The notes under the pieces are model-generated. The model made no database searches and was not told the origin of the DNA. It saw only the letters and a list, made by a program, of their open reading frames with translations. Positions 39,727-49,676 of a stretch of 64,000 bases of DNA are shown here, one piece after another. Origin of the DNA: Aurantiochytrium sp. KH105 (taxonomy: Eukaryota > Sar > Bigyra > Thraustochytrida > Thraustochytriidae); NCBI GenBank assembly GCA_003116975.1, contig BGKB01000066.1, forward strand, positions 265,219 to 329,218, in the 5' to 3' direction. The position numbers were made by a program, and so were the translations under genes. The stretch's first letter is position 1. The number at the start of each line of letters is the position of its first letter.

Positions 39727-40767
39727 TCAGATACCCTCTTCGAGCGAGTGCAGGAACTCGGTATAATTTATTTTCTCAGGATGCCGGGCTGGAAAAGCAT
39801 CATGAAGTACGTCGATCGCGTCTTCGACCCCGTTTTTAGGAAGGAGACCAGTCGTTTTGAGTACGCTCATGAATTGCGTGCGAGTCACTGACTTGATATT
39901 GTGGCGGTCAAATTTGTCAAACGCGCCTCCGAGATGAAGCCTCCGAATGCGGCAGATCTGACGCATGGGATGCAAGACCTCCTCCAGAGCCTCTGTATCG
40001 AAGCGACGGGGTTCCCGCGTTCCCTTGGCAGCGAGGCGGTTGTCTTGCTTCGTGTGCGCTGGGTCAACAAAGCTGAGACAGCTGAGATAATCGACAAAGA
40101 GGGCGTCGTTTGGCGACTGAAAACGCTGTGCCACAAGATCAATCTTGGCTCCATGAATGCAGGTAATTCCAGCCATGTGCAAAGCACTCTTGAATTTGCT
40201 TGCGGGAATCTTACCCTTGCGCAGCGGGTCGTACGGGGCGAAGAAATCCCAGAGACGGATGCGCTTGGTCGCGCATTCTTCGCGCAAAAGGTCAACGAGG
40301 CCATCAACGGTGGCCTGCATATTGTCATATTTGGATTCATCATCGTGGCGCCGACCATAGCCCGCCATGGCAGCCTCGCGACGCAGATTTCCCTGGAGTT
40401 CCATTTCCGCTACGGTTTCTGGTGAAAGTCCCGGAGGCACGGAGCCAGGAGAGGCATCCGCAAATTTGATGAATTCACGATAATTGATGATGAGGTCTAG
40501 TTCGCCGTCCTCGTGCTTGAAAAGTTGGCACATGGCCTGGAGCACGGGCTCGCGTGCCTTTTGCACGGAGCGAAGCTGAAGCGTGTTGAGTGCGCGTCGA
40601 AAACGCGAGCACGAGAGCTTGCCCGACCTGGTGGTGTCGAATGCGACAAAGGCTGGCGGCAAGAGGACACGACTCGCGCGAACTTCCTCCCTGATGCGAT
40701 CGACGAGCGCTCTTGCTTCGTCGAGCGTCTCCTCGCTGACAGCCTCGTAGTCCCAGAAGACGTCCAT
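39727..40767 (-). CDS. EF-hand-like protein
   Basis: 346 residues from MDVFWDYEAVSEETLDEARA; upstream open sequence to 40842 is not needed. Three similar segments (about 30-120, 150-240 and 265-345) each hold an EF-hand-like helix-loop-helix: PAFVAFDTTRSGKLSCSRFR, DFFAPYDPLRKGKIPASKFK and GAFDKFDRHNIKSVTRTQFM. The loops keep some acidic positions but lack the full set of Ca ligands, including Glu at position 12, so calcium binding is doubtful. Triple degenerate EF-hand organisation is common in axonemal and basal-body proteins of protists; that is only an analogy here. Confidence 0.7.
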   Translation of the reverse strand: MDVFWDYEAVSEETLDEARALVDRIREEVRASRVLLPPAFVAFDTTRSGKLSCSRFRRALNTLQLRSVQKAREPVLQAMCQLFKHEDGELDLIINYREFIKFADASPGSVPPGLSPETVAEMELQGNLRREAAMAGYGRRHDDESKYDNMQATVDGLVDLLREECATKRIRLWDFFAPYDPLRKGKIPASKFKSALHMAGITCIHGAKIDLVAQRFQSPNDALFVDYLSCLSFVDPAHTKQDNRLAAKGTREPRRFDTEALEEVLHPMRQICRIRRLHLGGAFDKFDRHNIKSVTRTQFMSVLKTTGLLPKNGVEDAIDVLHDAFPARHPEKINYTEFLHSLEEGI

Positions 40768-41412
40768 TTTGGCGGCAAACCTAGGCTTCGTGCTTGTGCA
40801 GGTTTGCTCTGATTCTCTTTTTCGAGTTTGCACGATCTTCATCGCGCACGCGCGAGAAGGAAACGAGATATATCGTTTTGTAAACTATCCGTTGAAAAGC
40901 ATTTTTTTTTTCACCCCGCTTGAAGGGAGAGGAAAGAGACAGCCAGCGAAAACAAAAGATAAAGGAAACAGCGCATGGGCTTGCACGGCGTACATGCAAC
41001 AAGATGACCGCAATGTGATGTAAAGTGATGATCAGATTTTTGCACAACGTCCGTGGCGAGGATTAAAGCTCTAGCTAAGAGGGAGGAAAAGGGAAACTTC
41101 ATGACAGGAGAACGATGATTCAATTCAATTCAACTCAAATCATTTCAATTCAAATCGATTCGGTTCGGTTCGGTTCGCTTTGATTTGATTTGATTCCTTC
41201 GTTCAAGGAGTACGTTGACAATAGAGAGCGCTCGTCCACAGGCAGCGTGGCAAACTGGCTGGCTGGTTGACTGACTGACCGACTGACAGACAGACAGACT
41301 GACTGACTGACAGGACCACAGTGACTGACTGACAGGACCACAGTGGCGTGAAAGATTGCATAAATGGTAAGAAAGGGCCAAGGCTACTTGGCACCGAGAA
41401 GTTTGGCTGCTT
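40768..41412. other. Intergenic with short tandem repeats
   Basis: 645 bp between the EF-hand-like start and the J-protein stop. It has degenerate ATTCAATTCA/TTCGG pentamer runs (41120-41190) and GACTGACT/GACAGACA runs (41265-41310). The 22-bp direct repeat ACTGACTGACAGGACCACAG lies within 41300-41345. No gene seen. Confidence 0.55.
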
Positions 41413-42039
41413 TTATTTGGCACCAAGAAGCTTGTCCTTGGCCTCGTTGATCTTGGTCGCCACGTAGGTGGAACCACCAGTATCAGGGTGGTTGAGCATG
41501 GCGAGGCGGCGGTGGGCTTCACGAACCTTTTCGCGAGTAGCGCTTTCGCGAATACCGAGAATAAGAGCTGCCTCACGCTTGGTCATTTCCTCCTCAAAGC
41601 CGCCCTCGTAAAAGTTCTTGCCGAGCATAAAGCTGAGCCAGCTGAGCCAGCCACTTTCCTTCTTTTCGGTTTCACCGCCGCCCTGGGCAGCTTCTTCTTT
41701 GGCAGCGGCAGCGGCAGCCTCTTGCCTGGCCTGGCGACGGTCGATGGCCTCGAGCACGAGCTTGCCCGAGTAGGCGACGACAGCCACTCCACCACCAACA
41801 ATGAGCGGTGACAGCGACTCTTGCGGGACGGTGGCCCGGAACCCACGGGACTGGAGGGCAAAGCGCTTGTCGCGCATGTCCTTTTGCTCGGCGTCCTCCT
41901 CGCGGCGGGCGTCCAAGAAGGTGCCTGCGGCCTGGCGGAGAGTCCTCCGCGCGGTGTGAGCCCCATGGTCGGCGCCATGGCCCAATGCCACGCCTTGGCG
42001 CGCGGCCACGGCGCCCACTCGTCGCGCGCCGAGCATCAT
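41413..42039 (-). CDS. Pam18/TIM14-type mitochondrial J-protein (DNAJC15/19-like)
   Basis: 208 residues. The basic N-terminus (MMLGARRVGAVAARQGVALG) resembles a mitochondrial presequence. A hydrophobic helix (SPLIVGGGVAVVAYSGKLVL, about 78-97) matches the single inner-membrane span. The C-terminal J domain of the Pam18 type has MTKREAALILGIRESATREK, AHRRLAMLNHPDTGGS with the HPD tripeptide, and ATKINEAKDKLLG at the end. It is expected to stimulate mtHsp70 at the TIM23 import motor. The part between the helix and the J domain (about 40 residues, Gln/Ala/Glu-rich) is longer than in yeast Pam18. The frame is open far upstream but without an ATG in good context, and the MMLGARR start fits the family. 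Confidence 0.88.
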   Translation of the reverse strand: MMLGARRVGAVAARQGVALGHGADHGAHTARRTLRQAAGTFLDARREEDAEQKDMRDKRFALQSRGFRATVPQESLSPLIVGGGVAVVAYSGKLVLEAIDRRQARQEAAAAAAKEEAAQGGGETEKKESGWLSWLSFMLGKNFYEGGFEEEMTKREAALILGIRESATREKVREAHRRLAMLNHPDTGGSTYVATKINEAKDKLLGAK

Positions 42040-42873
42040 TTTGCCCGCACCGCCCTCCCGGCCTCTGCTGCCCGCTGCTGCCGCTGGCGCCGCCTTCGCG
42101 AGGACCTCTCGGCGCTTTTCTTCTGGATCAACTTGTGCGACTGCACGCTCCGTGCGGACCGCCACCCCCTGCGCGCGACCCTTGCAAGGGTCCGTCAGCC
42201 AGGTCCTTCTTTCGCGACCCTTGTACGGGTCTCCTACCAAAGCAGTATACGTATACGTAAATAACAAGGATGTGACGGCTCCGCGCGGCGGCTCGGTTGG
42301 GAATGGCAGGGCGTCTTGCTGGATGGTCGTTCTTGGGATGATGGAGCTGGCGAGGAATGCGAGGACGCTGCAGGAAGATGTTGAGTACTTTGTCTGGGCC
42401 AAGAAATCGTTGAGAGAGCGCAATTTTGCGATGCTAATGGCCTTTGCCATCTCAGTATAGTAACTTGACGACATTGACACTGCCAGCATTGAAGGTATGC
42501 GATATGCTGTGCCTGGGCCTAGATTAACGCAAGCGAATGTCCATTTCCAACACCAATCCATCCTCGTGAGATGCTCGCATGGGTTCGCATCCAAAGCGAT
42601 GCCAGATTTTTTTCCAGCTCGCAAAGTGAGTGCCGGCAAGAGAACAACGTCGCTCGAGGTTGGCACACGTCGCTCGTCCTCTCCGCCCCAGACCGCTGTC
42701 TTCTCGACGCACCGCGGACGCCGCGATGGCGTCTGCATTCCTCTCGGAAACTGCCCTAGATTGCCCGCAGAATCGGACTTTTGAGCACCTCAACACCAGC
42801 TGCAGAATCGAAATCTTCGCGCGTGCCAGCGAGCGTGCGAGCGAGCGAGCGAGCGAAGGGGCCGGTTGTGTGT
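42040..42873. other. Divergent intergenic region with palindromes
   Basis: 834 bp between the J-protein and thioesterase starts. It contains the perfect 16-bp palindrome GACCCTTGCAAGGGTC (42177-42192) and an imperfect copy GACCCTTGTACGGGTC (42216-42231), plus a (GAGC)n run at 42829-42856 just before the thioesterase start. No gene seen. Confidence 0.55.
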
Positions 42874-43860
42874 ATGCTGAGCGTTGCGCGGCGCGCGTGG
42901 CCCGGACCCGTGGGCCCTGCGCTCGGGAGAAGAAGGCCAGGCCTGAAGCTGCTGGCAGTGACGACGGTGGCGAGCCTGTTTAGCGCGATGGCGGCGAACA
43001 AGATGGGCAAGATGTCGCGCGAGGGCACGACGATCTTGATCGAACCGCCCGAGACGGCTGACTCCGTGGTGGTGATCATGCACGGCCTCGGAGACACCGC
43101 GAACGGGTTCGCAGATGTGGCCCAAATGTTCTCGGCGCGCATGCCGACGACAAAGTTTATCCTGCCCACGGCACCCACGCAGCCCGTGACCCTGAACAGG
43201 GGGATGCGTATGCCTTCCTGGTACGATATCGTGAGTCTGGGCGGCGGCCCGAGCGAGACGTTTGAAGGGATTGAGGACAGCGCGCAAAGGATTCGCGGTA
43301 TCCTGGATGAGGAACACGAAAAGGGTATGCCGTACAACCGCATGGTGCTTGCTGGATTCAGTCAGGGCGCTGCGATGAGTCTATTCACGGGCTTGCAGCT
43401 TCCCGCAGAAAAGAAGCTGGCTGGTCTCCTGGTCATGAGTGGTTACCTTGCCGGCTACAACAAATTCAAGCTGACGCCTGGTCTCGAGGACACGCCAGTG
43501 CTGCACCAGCACGGAACCTCTGACCAGGTGGTTTCTTTTGATATGGGCGATCGTACACAAAAACGAGTGCAAGAGCTTGGAGCGACAGACTATACGCTAG
43601 AGCCGTACAAGGGCATGAGTCACTCGGTGTCTCCCGAAGAGCTTGGTTCCGGACTTGCTTTTCTGCAAAAGGTCCTTGCGCCTGCAAAAGATGCTGCGAC
43701 GGAGAGCGGAGCTGGCGCCAAGACGGTCGATGACATGTCTGTCACGGAGCTCAAGGCTGCGATCGAGCAAGGTGGTCTCGGGACCAAGGCTGTGGGCCTT
43801 GTCGAAAAGGAAGATCTCGTCAAGCTCCTCAAGGAGAGTCAGGCGACGAAAGAGCTCTAA
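42874..43860 (+). CDS. Acyl-protein thioesterase (LYPLA/APT-like) with SAP-like C-terminal domain
   Basis: 328 residues from ATG 42874 (MLSVARRAWPGPV); the longer frame begins at TTG, and an internal ATG at 42988 would give a cytosolic form. The alpha/beta-hydrolase fold follows the APT1 pattern: VVVIMHGLGDTANGFA, MRMPSWYDI, nucleophile Ser in GFSQGAAMS, Asp in HGTSDQVV, and His in YKGMSHSVSPEE. APT enzymes remove palmitate from Cys residues of proteins such as G-protein alpha subunits and Ras. The N-terminal about 38 residues are basic with a hydrophobic stretch (LKLLAVTTVASLFSA), suggesting targeting to a membrane or mitochondrion. The last 45 residues (MSVTELKAAI...GLVEKEDLVKLL) form a SAP/MANF-C-like helix-extended-helix unit, unusual in this family. 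Confidence 0.88.
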   Translation: MLSVARRAWPGPVGPALGRRRPGLKLLAVTTVASLFSAMAANKMGKMSREGTTILIEPPETADSVVVIMHGLGDTANGFADVAQMFSARMPTTKFILPTAPTQPVTLNRGMRMPSWYDIVSLGGGPSETFEGIEDSAQRIRGILDEEHEKGMPYNRMVLAGFSQGAAMSLFTGLQLPAEKKLAGLLVMSGYLAGYNKFKLTPGLEDTPVLHQHGTSDQVVSFDMGDRTQKRVQELGATDYTLEPYKGMSHSVSPEELGSGLAFLQKVLAPAKDAATESGAGAKTVDDMSVTELKAAIEQGGLGTKAVGLVEKEDLVKLLKESQATKEL

Positions 43861-44210
43861 GCCTTCCATGTTTTTTTGGAAAGAAAAAAAACAATTGCAG
43901 TAAAGCACATCTCCGTTTCTTTTGTTGTCTCCTAATCGACGATGCTCGTCACGATGAGCAACCCATCACCTTGACACCAGGTGGTAAACTGCTGTAGCTA
44001 CCCATTACCTTGACACCAGGTGGTGAACTGCTTTAGCATCCATGCACAGCGGAAAATGCACAAGATATTCTCTCTGTTGTTTGGCCTCTCCTGATGGCGA
44101 TGGGACACAGAAATAGACTTTTATTGTTTGCGCGCCAATCAATCGATTCAGAAGGTTCGTTTTCATATTTGTGTTCACAATGATTTTGTTTGTTCATTAA
44201 AGTTAGAAGA
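43861..44210. repeat. 39-bp direct repeat, two copies
   Basis: 350 bp between convergent genes. The only structure is a tandem 39-bp repeat at 43962-44000 and 44001-44039. Each copy contains CCTTGACACCAGGTGGT, in which CACCAGGTG is nearly self-complementary; the copies differ at a few bases. Confidence 0.6.
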
Positions 44211-45656
44211 TTACATGGCTGTGACTCGCTCGACAAAGCGCATGGCATGTTTATATAAATCTCTCGACTGTTCACAACCGGATTCCCACTGAAGTTGAAA
44301 GCTGTGGACCTTGTCGGGATAGGCGAAGAAAGAGATGTCGGCGTCGGGAGAATTGTGCGCCTTTGCTTTGGCATAAAAGTCTTCGATATGCGGCATAAAG
44401 ATCTCGGCATCCCCAGCCGTGAGCATGAGAGGCGGCATATCGTGAAGCTTTGAGAGAATTGGCGAGGCCAGCGGATTGGACGCGGCCACGTGCGCCAGAG
44501 GGACATATGTTCTTGCCGCGCCATTGACGATGCCGGCCGTGAGGACATCTCGGTTGGCGCGCTTGGCACAATATGGTGCATCATGACGCAAATCGAGAAG
44601 CGGGCTCATGATGATGGCACCTGCGGGCATAGGAAGCTTTGCATCGGCAAGAACACCTGCGACATGCTTGGGGCACACCTTGGCGGTTGCCGCGCCGTTG
44701 TTGGCAAGGTTGTTGGATTGCAGAGAGCTCCCTTGTCGATCGATATCGTCGTTGGTGATGTAGGTGTTCAAGCCGTCACGGAGAGCAAGAAGCGTTGCAG
44801 CGACAAGACCACCTCCGGCGCTCTCGCCGGCAAGAACAACTTGGGAGGCTTGCATGCGTCCTGGCGCAACGTGCCAGGCAAAGGCCCGCACGGCGTCAAT
44901 GACAGCGGCTGGAAAACGCGCTTCAGGGGCAAGAGCGTAGTCAGGAAGGACAACAATCATGTTGAGCGGCGAGGGGCGGTCGAGAGCGTGTTCGCCGTAG
45001 TGCCAGCCAACGGCCTGTGAGGCAAGCATTGTGCCGCTGACGTATCCGCCGCCGTGAAAGTGAAGAAGCCACTTTAAAGGTTTTTCGCGCGTTTGGTGGG
45101 CGTGTGGCGTACGTTCGTGCCACGTCTGGGCCTCATTGCGTTCTTCGGAGGAGACGGCGAGTCCGAGGTGTTTCTTGGCGTCGGGGACAAGGCGTTTGGG
45201 GCAGACTGCCCGGCACGGAACGCCATCTGCGACATAGTCAAAGGTTGTATATCCTGCCTTTTCCATGGCTTTGGCACTCGAGTAGGCGACGAGCTCAAAG
45301 CCTCGGCGCATGTAGCGATAGTTTGTTTCGTCATGTTCGGCTGCGATTTGCAAGAACTCTGCAGCGCTCCGCACGCCGCTGTTGATGACTTCGGTCGCCC
45401 AAGGCATACCCATATGCTCGGGCTCTCCACCGCGGCGAATGCGCGAGATTGTGGCTGCTGCCGTGCCCCAGGCAAATTCTCTCGCGGCGCCTGCAAAGAG
45501 CCACGTGCACGCCTCTGCGGAGGTCTGCACTCCGGCAAGCCTTCTCGCCGTGAACACCGCGACCATTGCGAGCACCAAGCACGCCATCTGCGCCATTCGT
45601 CCGCTCGCCGCGAGGGTCTCCACGACCGTCGCCGCTGCCGCCGTCGCCGCGCCCAT
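44211..45656 (-). CDS. HSL-type alpha/beta-hydrolase (esterase/lipase), membrane-anchored
   Basis: 481 residues from the ATG at 45656 (MGAATAAAATVVETLAASGR). The frame continues upstream only as GC-rich and repeat-derived sequence. A hydrophobic helix near residues 21-37 (MAQMACLVLAMVAVFTARR) predicts N-terminal membrane anchoring. The fold carries the hormone-sensitive-lipase oxyanion motif HFHGGGYVSG (about 198-207), the nucleophile in AGESAGGG (about Ser277), the acid in AGDAEIFMP (about Asp414) and His in DKVHSFQLQ (about 449). The likely activity is carboxylester or acylglycerol hydrolysis, perhaps on lipid droplets or ER. Two inserts (about 165-190 and 300-330) are low in complexity. 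Confidence 0.87.
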   Translation of the reverse strand: MGAATAAAATVVETLAASGRMAQMACLVLAMVAVFTARRLAGVQTSAEACTWLFAGAAREFAWGTAAATISRIRRGGEPEHMGMPWATEVINSGVRSAAEFLQIAAEHDETNYRYMRRGFELVAYSSAKAMEKAGYTTFDYVADGVPCRAVCPKRLVPDAKKHLGLAVSSEERNEAQTWHERTPHAHQTREKPLKWLLHFHGGGYVSGTMLASQAVGWHYGEHALDRPSPLNMIVVLPDYALAPEARFPAAVIDAVRAFAWHVAPGRMQASQVVLAGESAGGGLVAATLLALRDGLNTYITNDDIDRQGSSLQSNNLANNGAATAKVCPKHVAGVLADAKLPMPAGAIIMSPLLDLRHDAPYCAKRANRDVLTAGIVNGAARTYVPLAHVAASNPLASPILSKLHDMPPLMLTAGDAEIFMPHIEDFYAKAKAHNSPDADISFFAYPDKVHSFQLQWESGCEQSRDLYKHAMRFVERVTAM

Positions 45657-47178
45657 TTGGGGCCGCGCGGGTCCGTACCGGTGTCTGTCTCTCCGCCGCG
45701 AGGGCCTTTGCGCGCGGGCACGACCGCCTCTCTTTGCTTTTCCGACCGCGCGCCGTCGCACGAAGCGGGTTTGCTGCTCGCCCGCGACACGGCGAGACGT
45801 GGCGAGGCACGCACGGCCCGATTCCGGCTTGGCTTGGGCCTGGCACGACGCGGCGCGCGAGCTCGATGAGCGCCGCGCGCTCCAAGTACCGCGGAGTCGT
45901 GACCACGGCAGGCTGCTCTGCCGCGCGTGCAGGCTGCCCACAGTCGCCGGTCGCTGTACCCCCTGGTAACGGTTGACCGGCGCACGGCCCGGCCCGGCAC
46001 GGCATGCCACGCCACGCCACGCCACGCCACGCCACGCCACGCCATGCCATGCCATGCCGCAGGCGCTGCAGCTCGCGTCGCGCAGAAGCGGCAGCACGCG
46101 CGCTCGGCTGGCGTGTGCTTGAAGACCGCGCGGACTGCGAGTCTGCCGGGGGCGGTGGAGGCAAGCAAGCGATTGCGCGATGACGTTTCGAGCACGGTAC
46201 TACTTACTACCGTTCGAAAGGGTCCAGCCGGGGAGAGGCTGCTTGCTGTTGCTTGCTTGCTTGCCGGCCGACCGAGCTTCCTTCCCTGTTTCCTTCCATT
46301 CTTCATGCGTCGATGTGTCTTGGTTGCTCGAGCGACCAAGCGGTCGCTGTCGGTCGGTGCGGCTACGGCCCGTCGTCGGCCGGTCGGTCGGTCGATCGGC
46401 GACCCTCGATGGCGATGATCGTTCGTTCAGTCGGTCCTCGCATTGGAAAATAACGCCAGGCTGCTCAGCTTGATTTGCCCTTCCCTGCTCTGCGTGGTGT
46501 AGTACTCCTCACTAGCCGTGCATGTGCATGCCACAGGCGGCAACTTGTGCGCGCCCGTCGCTCCACTGCCACGTCTCCTTCGCGCGCGGGCCGTACCGCG
46601 CCTCCGTCCCGAGGTCTTTGGGCATCGAAAATCACGACGACGGACGCTCTGATCTACCGAGATTCACTCCTACATCCATCCATCCACCCACCCATTCATT
46701 CATTCGCTCGCTTGGCCTCGCCATCGCGCCTTGCCGTCGCGCCGTGCCTCCGGCCATTCCGGGGAAGGTAAAAGCAGCCTCGGACGGCGCGCCGGAGCGA
46801 TGGTCATGACGGTCACCGTCGGAGGTGTGCTGGTTTTGCACGAATAGAGCGGATGGTCGAAGCACCGAGGCGGAGCACAAGGCTGCCCAGGCTGCAGCCA
46901 GCGCAGCAGCCTGGGCAGCAGCCTGCGGGTGGGGCGAAGGAAGACTGCGAGCTCGGAACAAGTAGCTTAGAATGGGGACTGGGGGTGGGGTGAGGACTCG
47001 AGGCGAGCGTGCGTGGAGCGACGTCACCAAGCCTGACTGGCGGCAAGGAGCAATGTTTCCAGCGTGGTCATGAGTGCATCGAGCAATCAAGCTAGGCTTT
47101 GTTGGCAGGAATGGATGGTAAACAAGAAGGAAGGGAGAGTTTTTAAAGCAAAGAAGTGGGTCACTGTGTTATTCGGGT
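45657..47178. repeat. Intergenic with (GCCAC)n pentamer array and a hairpin
   Basis: About 1.5 kb upstream of the esterase and downstream of eS25. A pentamer array GCCAC, about eight copies, turns into GCCAT, about four copies (46003-46058). A perfect 13-bp inverted repeat CTGCCCAGGCTGC / GCAGCCTGGGCAG with a 10-base loop is at 46883-46918. ATCC/CATT tetramer runs are at 46675-46710. Frames on both strands are open by composition. No gene is supported. Confidence 0.6.
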
Positions 47179-47502
47179 TTAAGCCTGAGGAGTACGAGTG
47201 TAGATCCACTGCTTCTGGTGGTGCACGATGGGCTTGATGAGGCCCTGGTTCTGGAGCTCGAGAATGGCTCGCCGCGCAAGGGAGCCGTTGATCTTGAGAC
47301 GCTCCACAACAGTGGCGACGGAAATAAGCTTCATCTTAGGCACATCAGTGAGGAGCTTCTCGTAAGCAGGCTTCTCAAAGAGGACGGCGTTGAAGGCCTT
47401 CTCGCGGACCTTGCCCTTGGCCCACTTCTTCTTCTTGCCCTTGTTGCCACCGGCCATAGCGGCCTTGGCCTTGGCCTCCTTCGTCTTTTGCTGCTTGACC
47501 GC
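47179..47502 (-). CDS. RPS25: 40S ribosomal protein eS25 (last exon)
   Basis: Matches ribosomal protein S25 over the whole conserved part: [40 protein letters not shown] and [18 protein letters not shown]. It is a small-subunit protein near the head and E-site. An internal ATG (47457) gives 92 residues. The frame continues upstream for 15 more codons of typical S25 N-terminal sequence ([15 protein letters not shown]) to a strong splice acceptor, TTTTTACAG, whose AG ends at 47503 on the minus strand. A short first exon with the true start must therefore lie upstream (above 47503). I could not place it with confidence. An intron after the first codons is common in ribosomal protein genes. Confidence 0.92.
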   Translation of the reverse strand, partial: AVKQQKTKEAKAKAAMAGGNKGKKKKWAKGKVREKAFNAVLFEKPAYEKLLTDVPKMKLISVATVVERLKINGSLARRAILELQNQGLIKPIVHHQKQWIYTRTPQA

Positions 47503-49676
47503 CTGTAAAAATCAACGTAGAATAGCAAAGCAAAGCAAAGCGCAACATATGTCAGTCTTTCTGCCGCCTCGAATCACCACGAGCAACATCTCTCTCTCTC
47601 TCTCTCTCTCTCTTTCTCCAGCGTCTCTAGGCGCAGATTGAACGGGTTGATGGAGGAGTCCCTCGCACCACACGATGAGCGAACGCTACATCCGCTAGAC
47701 TTTTCTCCAAATCGAGACCATCTTTGCTGCTGATGAAGTTGCTGATAAAGTAGCGCTAAGATCATCTCCACCCCGTACGCCTTCTCGCTTCCCTTGCCGT
47801 CCGCAGCCGCGTCGTCAAGCGCCGTCGCCGTCCTGGCGCAGCCCGCGTGCTCGCCATCCATGCCGACCGCGCGCCATGCACGCCTGCATGCATCGTCCAG
47901 GCCCGCGTGCGTCGCGCCGTCTCGGCGTCTTCGCGGGCGGGACGCCGTCCCCGCTCTCCTCCTCCGCGCCCTCCGCGCGCAGCGCCTCCGCCGCCGCCGC
48001 CGCCACGTACCATGGTGCCGCGTAGACAAGCGTCGAGTCTTGTCCGAGTCTCCTTCGAGGGTCTGCTGCTCCCCGCGCGGCGCTCGCGGCCTCTCCTTTG
48101 CGGCCCTTGCCGCGCCTGTGCCGCACTGTGCGCGCCGCTTTGCCCCACTTGCGCGGCCCCTTTGCCCACTTGCGCCCGCGCCCCGCATACTCCGCTGCGC
48201 CCCGCTCGCGCGCCGGGGCCCCATTCCGCACTTGCGCGCCGGATACCCCACTTGCCGCGCCGCGCATAACCCACTGTGCGCGCCCCGCGCCGCGCACTTG
48301 CGCCCGGTCCCCGCGTTACCCGCCACTCGTTGCCGCACCAGTCGTGCCCCGCCGGACTATAGTACCCTAACCCTAGGATTGGGCCTTTTGCGCGGTGTGC
48401 GCAACGCAGAAAGGGCGAGGAGCGGGTGGAACGCGGGGAACTACGAGAAGAAAGGGAGAGGTTGGTTGGCGACATTGGGATGGAGTGGAGGATTGATTTG
48501 GAGGAAGTGTTTGAAGTTGCGGGGGAGAAGGAAAGGGTTGGGGGCGTTCAAGGCGAGGCACGTTTTTCAAGGCAAGGTAAGTCAAGGCAAGGCAAATTAG
48601 TTGTGGGCTTGCATGGCTAGGGAGGGCAATCTCGATTTTTACCGCAACCTCAATGCACGAGCAAAGACGTCGGCGTGAAGAATTTGAGAAAGTAAATGAG
48701 CGCTCAGATTTTATGAAAAAGGGATCGGCGAACTTGAAGTGTTTGGAGTTGCAAGCGAAAAGGATATGATTAGGGAGGGGGTGTTCAAGGTAAGGCAGGA
48801 TGTTGTTGGCTTGCATGGCAAGGACAATTTCGATTTGATTCGCATCCTCAGTGCACGAGCACAGACGTCAGCACCAAAAATTTGAAAAAGTAAATGAGCG
48901 CTCAGATTTTATGCAAAAGTGATCGGCAAAGTTTTCTTTGTGCTTGAAATTGGCTCCGAGGGATGAATACCTTTTTGATATCGACACCATCAACCCATGC
49001 CGCGTCCTTTCCAGGTACACGAATCGGCAGAACTTACATTAGCATCAACATCGCATCGATCAGTTGGCCTTCATTTGTGGACCTTTAAGAAGATCCGTAC
49101 AAGCCAAGATCCTTTCAGGCCCACACTGCGAAAATTTGAGGTTTTCAAAGGCGCTTTCGCTACATCGCTCAGCCATAAGGTTGTCTCCAGCACCACAAAT
49201 TAAACCAGAGTGATCAAGAGACGTCAAAGATGAGACCATTTGCATGAAGAAGAAAGTGTTGCGAGAATTTGTGTTTGTGCTTTTCAGCAAGAAGCAGGCC
49301 CATTTCACCTCGAACTTTCGTTCCGTGTGCTAAAAAAAATTTGATCTAGGTGCACAACATGATTTCCTTGCAATCAATCGAGCGCAACAGATCGCTTGGC
49401 CAAAGAGACTTTAGCTGTTTCGAGAGCGCGCGCTCGTCGCAGGCACCGCACGCTGCCGAATCCGTCGTCATCGGGGATGGATCTGTAAACTGACCAAAGT
49501 CAAAAATAAAAAGGCAAGGTATACGGGAAAGGGAAGAAAAAAGATCCAGGTCTCTCGACGACTTGCCGAGGCGCGGTCATTCATTCACCTTTTTGCGCGG
49601 GGTCGCGGCGGGGGGAGACGCGAAGCAGCGCGCTCGGGCGCACGCGCAGCAAGAGCAGCACATCGCGCCAGGAACC
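47503..49676. other. Gene-poor region with repeats and a telomere-like motif
   Basis: About 2.2 kb that should contain the first eS25 exon at its left end; I find no other supported gene. It holds a (CT)n run at 47590-47613, very GC-rich DNA to about 48340 with repeated GCGCC(C/G)CACTTGCGC words (48130-48300), and the telomere-like ACCCTAACCCTAGG at 48364-48377. A degenerate 232-bp tandem duplication follows. From 49000 to 49676 composition is balanced and featureless. Confidence 0.5.
48507..48950. repeat. Degenerate tandem duplication, about 200-230 bp unit
   Basis: Copy 1 starts GTGTTTGAAGTTGC at 48507 and copy 2 starts GTGTTTGGAGTTGC at 48739. Shared blocks occur in the same order: GGGCGTTCAAGG/GGGTGTTCAAGG, GGCTTGCATGGC, GCACGAGCAAAGACGTC/GCACGAGCACAGACGTC, AAAGTAAATGAGCGCTCAGA followed by TTTTATG, and GATCGGC. 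Copy 1 has extra sequence between the first and second blocks. No coding frame is preserved in both copies. Confidence 0.7.
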
